From assembly GCA_030620095.1 (NCBI GenBank), contig JAUTXW010000561.1, positions 930,001 through 994,000 of the forward strand: 64,000 nt of DNA, given 5' to 3'. The position numbers were made by a program, and so were the translations under genes. Positions within the stretch are counted from its first letter, which is position 1. Each line of letters begins with the position of its first letter. A model generated the notes under the pieces. That model did not search any database. It worked only from the letters and a program-made list of their open reading frames with translations, and was not told where the DNA came from. Of this stretch, positions 59,278-64,000 are shown piece after piece. Origin of the DNA: Kuschelorhynchus macadamiae. Taxonomy: Eukaryota > Arthropoda > Insecta > Coleoptera > Curculionidae.

Positions 59278-60575
59278 ACGGTAATTTTTCTTTACCTGGA
59301 ACTTCCCGTGTTATAATTTTTTCCTTTCATTAGAAATAGTAAAGTGTGACCCAATTTATTTCAGTACATAGTCATTTAGGAACACATATATACAGTCTTT
59401 TAAAACATTTTTAATCGTCGCCATTTTGTTTGTTCCATTATATTGGATTCCAGCCAATATTTTTGTACCAGTTTCTACCTATGCCACACTTGATTTTTAG
59501 GCATAATTTAAATAAAAATTCAATAAGTAGTTTTTATATTAACACACACCGCCATTTTGTTACGTCATGTTGAATTCCTACCAGTTTATACCTACATCAC
59601 ATTTCTGCAACATTTAAAGTCAACTTAATAAGATTTTTTACGCTGATTTTTTAATAAATTTATTTGTACGCCCTTTTGATCCGCTATATTAAATTGATAC
59701 CATAGATTTACCAGCTTATCTGTATAACACAATTAATGCTCGCATACAATTTGAAATGAATCTAATAATGTTTTCAGGCTGAGTTTTTAAATATTTTATT
59801 AGGCCGCAATTTTGTTCTGCTATCTTATATTAATGCCAAAATGTTACCAGTTCATTTGTATATAACACTTAATTTATGTGCAAAATTTAAGGTTAATTTG
59901 ACAATCACTTTTTCAGTGATATTTTTTAATGTTTCTCTAGGCCGCCATCTTATTCCGACATATTTGATTTTTACCAAATTATTACCAGGTCATCCTGAAT
60001 GTGAATATGACGTCCCTCTAATAAGTAGTTTTTAAGCTAAGCCGTGAACTGACAGACAGATAGACAAACCGACGAAATTGATAAAACATATATTTTGGCC
60101 TCTAGGGGAGCTAGAACGTAAAGATATGTATAACTTGAGAGGGTGATTTTTTTACATTTACAAATATTATATTTAGCCGCTAGTTAGTTCTAGTTCATCT
60201 ATATACTACATTTAGTTATGGCACACAATTTAAAATCAGTCTATTAACTAGTTTTTCAGGCTGAATTTTTAAATATTTTACTAAGCCGCTATTTTGTTCC
60301 TCCATCTTGGATACATAATACTTGATTTTTGTGGAAAATTTGGGATACATTGGATAAGTAGTTTTTTAGTAATATTTTTTTTAACATTTTCACTAGGCCG
60401 CCATTTTATTGGAGTGGAGTATATAATTTTTAGCTATGCCGGAAACAGACAGACTGATGGAATTGAGAAAACATGTTTTTCGGCATATAGGGACCCCGAA
60501 ACGTAAAGATCCGAAAAAATCTCGAAGGGTAATTTTTTCACGATTACAATACTTCTCTTTTACAAGGGAAGTAAT
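59278..60575 (+). repeat. Dispersed repeat family A, complete-looking copy
   Basis: It runs from the 5' block (GGTAATTTTTCTTTACCTGG, GGAACTTCCCG) through CCGCCATTTTG modules (about 59412, 59550, 59935, 60287, 60400) and two GACAGAC modules (60049 and 60445) to the terminal TTTTTTCACGATTACAATAC and TTCTCTTTTACAAGGGAAG. This copy shows both ends most clearly and sets the likely length of a basic element at about 1.3 kb. Confidence 0.85.
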
Positions 60576-61825
60576 TATGCGCTTATCTATAACCGAATTT
60601 AACCAGCCAATCGGACGCAGTACTCTGGGTGTTGTGCAAGGTAACAACGTAGTCCTCAGGCGTTGTGCTAAGTGGAAATGTCGCTCCCAATGGAACTCCC
60701 CCGGAATAAAATACAAAAGTCGGGATCCATTTATGAATTAATTTTACAATGGATAGATCGTCTATATATAAAGACCGTAATATATAATGTCTCATCTTTG
60801 CCGTACTTAGCCATTCGAACCTTGCAAGAACTCGACAATTAGAAGGAATGTTAATTTCTGAAGCTGACATCATTGGCCGTCAATTTCACGTAAAAGACGC
60901 GATTCTTGGAAATCTTATTTTCTTATCTTTATTCTACCTTAAGTATTTAATTGGATCTCATTCAATTTATAAGAAGAGAAGGATTCGAACTAAACAAATG
61001 AGCAAGCAAACGTCCAAAAATATTGTTTTTTGATTATGATGAGTCTTCCTGCATCATTTCTTAATGTTATATTATGTATATTATAAGCCTTCTGTTCCAA
61101 GCGAAGTATTCCATTTGAACTTAGGCAAATTTTCAGTCCTCTTGATTTTATTTCTCTTTGTCTTTTGCTGGGAAAATGATGCCGTTTGCAACATCTCTGG
61201 GAAATACGCATTTCGTGGGATGAATTTCCTTCTGACGAAGTTTTGCTGATTGGTCAGAATTCAAAACAGAAGTGACTAACTTCAACTCAACTATCACTCT
61301 AGATCTGAGGTATGAAAAGAAGAGAAGCAAATTATTTCGTATGTTTCTATTTCGGAAATTAAAATGTTTTGTTATTACTGCAGATATTTTCGTCCCATGA
61401 GAAGATCAAAAGAATACTTTCGCTGAAATCTATCTTAGGACTGAGTAGAACAACTTATTTGCAAAACCCCCAAAAAGGAAAATTGCCCCTTTTGTATTAA
61501 ACACCCTTTTCTACTCTGGGTTGAAAACACTCGATGCCTTGTTAGTTCAACCTGCAATAATATTGGATTTTATGGCTTCGTAGCACAATATACAAGTGCC
61601 TTTCCAATTGCATTCGATGTAACCTAAGTAACATAATTCCTGTTTTTTAACTTGACAGCTCTTACATTTTCTCAACTCAAAACATTAACTTTAGTTTAGC
61701 TACTTTTTGCTGGACTTTTTCCATTGTTACTGAGCAAACATAGGGGCGCCAAAGGATATGTTTGCATTTTTACATGTGAATTCATTTCAAATTGTATTCA
61801 AATCTCAGTGCTAACACACTTAGAG
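60576..61825. other. No recognisable gene
   Basis: A segment at about 60590-60770 (AACCAGCCAATCGGACGCAG) resembles part of 16650-16810. Overlapping small frames on both strands show no family signature. Confidence 0.4.
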
Positions 61826-61851
61826 GATAATAATAATAATAATAATAATAA
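61826..61851. repeat. (AAT)n microsatellite, about 8 units
   Basis: A short trinucleotide run. Because the LINE to its right is on the minus strand, this lies downstream of the LINE's 3' end and could be its simple-repeat tail. Confidence 0.9.
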
Positions 61852-62149
61852 AACGTTTATTAACCTTAATTTGTACCATATACATTATTATTTAAAGAAA
61901 CACATATTGGAATACATTTTGACGTTAAGAGGCCGAAATTATCAGCTTTTTAGACTAAAACGATAGTTAGAGAGCTGTTGAGGCCTTAAAGTATAATAAT
62001 TACCTACATTTAGAATTAGATACTAGTCCTAAATATAATAAATGTTAACATAATAAATAAATAGATAGCAACATCAATAATATTTAATATATAAGCAAAT
62101 GGTATTCACAAAACAAAAAAAAAGGCAGACTGTGCAAATAATAATTATA

Positions 62150-63480
62150 TAAGTTCAAGGTTTTCGAAAAATACGTTGCTTCATTTTCCATTCAAAAGTA
62201 GCCAAGCTTTCCTCGAAGTCAACAATCTCAAATCTGTGTATTAGTGAAACAGAGTAATAGGAAAATGACGTTTTAAATATTTGCTTGCAATAAGCAGGAA
62301 TTGTTAAGATGTGCATACGACGAATGTTTAAATTATGCATATCCATTCGAAATATTAATTTCCTGAATAAATATGGAGGTGTTTTATATTTTATTACTTT
62401 ATAGACAACACCTAGGGAGTGATACATACGACGTTTATACATGCTCAACCAACCCAAATCTTTTAGTTTATGAGACATATGATTCCTCACATCAATACTA
62501 TCTAAGCATGGGCCATAAATATTGTCACAAACGTTTAATTGGAAAAGAACCGGATTAGAAAAAATAAGTTTAGAGTATCATATCCATTGTTCAGTTTTGA
62601 GGTAATTTGCTCTTTAAATCTCAGTTTAAAATCAAGTATAATCTCCAAATTCCGTGAACTATCCTTAATGCTCTCGTTTAGTGTGGCTCGCTACAAAACA
62701 ACATAGTTGCTGACTCATTAGGATTAACCTTAAGGCAGTGTTTCAAAAAAAATTCATGTAGAGCATCCAAATCATAATTTATAGTCATTTGCTGCGTTTA
62801 CTAACTCGGGATTGAAAGAAAAATAGAGCTATGTGTCATTAGCATGCAGGTGAGAATTGCAGTGTATTAAGGCTTTTACAAATCTAGATGTATATGCAGA
62901 GTAAAGCTGTGGTCCAAGTATACTTCCCTGGTGAACACCACCACTTAAGCGTAAGAAATTTGATTTTTTATTTCTAACCTCAACTTGCTGGAATTTGTCA
63001 GATAACTAGGATGATAAAAAACGTACTGCGCTATCCGAAAAACCATAATGATGCAACAAGACGAAGATGATCTTGTGATTAATGAGGTCAAAAGCCTTAC
63101 TATAGTCCAACGGCACAAAATGTCATCTGTAACAGAACTTTAGCCTTCTTCCAGTCACGAGGAAAGTACGATCTTTTATTGAGCAGTTTACATTAGGCCT
63201 AATAAAAGGAATTATGAAGGGACAACCCATAACTAATAAGGTTATATTAATATTATCCGGGCCAAATGCCTTTGACTTAATATTTTTAATTATATCCATA
63301 TTTTTTAAGTTGCCGAGGGAATAAAATAAAAAAAAATTAAAATCGTTTGATTTGCACTATAAAAATCAATTAATTATTTATCGGGTTTTAAAGCATTTTG
63401 ACCAATATCAGTAAAAAAACTGTTTAGGGCATTACAGTCCTTAAACGTAGGAGGTAACTTGTTACTTTTAGTTTTGATAA
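62150..63480 (-). pseudogene. LINE reverse transcriptase, reversed, 3' half
   Basis: On the minus strand: IKSKAFGPDNINITLLVMG (about 63220-63280, usually KAxGPDGI), RT motif A as PLDYSKAFDLINHKI (about 63070-63112), FLRLSGGVHQGSILGPQLYS (motif B, about 62905-62965), LHANDTQLYFSFN (motif C, ADD changed to AND, about 62815-62850). The C-terminal domain at 62490-62155 is LGWLSMYKRRMYHSLGVVYK, PPYLFRKLIF, NIRRMHILTIPAYC and FSYYSVSLIHRF. The C-terminal domain is open for 111 codons and is the best preserved LINE segment in the window. Jockey/CR1-like. Confidence 0.85.
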
Positions 63481-64000
63481 TTTTATTTTTTTTTTAGTTC
63501 TCGCCATCTCTCACTAGTGTTGTTATATTAAAATTTTAAACTTAAGTAAACCTTTTTTTCTGTTCTTATGACATTGTTTGTCAGATTACGTAACTGCTTA
63601 TAATGTATATTATATATATTGATATAATATTCGTCATTATCAGGCGAGTAAAATTATTTATTATCGTCTAATTAATTTGCTTTTTTGTTTTCGTTAACTT
63701 ATGTTCGTCTTTTTATTATTGAAGATGTTTTCATAATAATTTATAATCATATACATTATTTTTATATATTTGTTTTTATTTAGCTTAAAAACATTCGTTT
63801 TTGGTTGGATAAATGTTTGAATAGTTATGATATGATGGCAAAATCATAAACCCAACGTCAGACATCCTTTAATGTTTTTTCGAAAGAAATCTTATACGTC
63901 TTAGCTTATGGTTAGAAGCACTATTTTCTTATTAACAGATTAAGATGTTTAGATGTTTTTATTTTATGTTGCACATCAATTCTTGAACTGAGAAATGTTC
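63481..64000. other. No recognisable gene
   Basis: AT-rich sequence to the window edge; nothing recognised. Confidence 0.45.

Overview
The window is AT-rich, intron-poor animal DNA, almost certainly from a large, repeat-laden arthropod genome (most likely an insect). This rests on its set of transposons: Penelope-like elements with a GIY-YIG domain, ZMYM1-like hAT, Transib, PIF/Harbinger, Tc1/mariner-type and jockey/CR1-type LINEs, together with very long (TA)n tracts. I see no host gene, rRNA, tRNA or CRISPR array. Nearly all coding sequence belongs to mobile elements, and most of it is broken.

Layout from left to right. 0-7.7 kb: a short coding tail, a reversed copy of a dispersed repeat (called family A below), a decayed LINE, and a 1.45-kb hAT derivative with a perfect 8-bp target duplication. 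9-15 kb: a second family A fragment, a (TA)n tract beside a Penelope long-terminal fragment, a broken gene for an unclassified Cys-rich transposase-like protein (12.2-13.9 kb), and a reversed LINE fragment. 17-21.3 kb: a Tc1/mariner-type element with about 400-bp inverted ends, then a 2.3-kb family A array. 22-26.4 kb: Penelope and hAT remnants and a second (TA)n tract. 26.7-29.5 kb: four copies of an unnamed repeat (family B), two in each orientation. 30.6-34.0 kb: a near-complete Transib element with TIRs, a 5-bp GC-rich target duplication and a RAG1-related transposase retaining three acidic residues at the expected catalytic positions. 35.1-43.2 kb: one family A array split first by a PIF/Harbinger element and then by a hAT (40079-43200), which itself holds a second hAT in the opposite orientation. 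44.4-48.5 kb: a 780-bp (TA)n tract and the best-preserved Penelope-like element, with two 337-bp direct terminal repeats and a 5' fold-back. 49.7-53.2 kb: reversed LINE, a second Penelope family and an ORF1-like remnant. 53.5-64 kb: more family A copies and three LINE remnants.

Nothing here works together as a pathway. The interest lies in the element biology: a RAG1-type transposase still showing its whole architecture; a hammerhead-like hairpin motif ending in GAAACGTC that recurs in Penelope terminal repeats, in a solitary repeat and in a tandem array; a consistent association of (TA)n with Penelope fragments; and several layers of datable nesting. All identifications come from reading motifs by eye; no database search was run.
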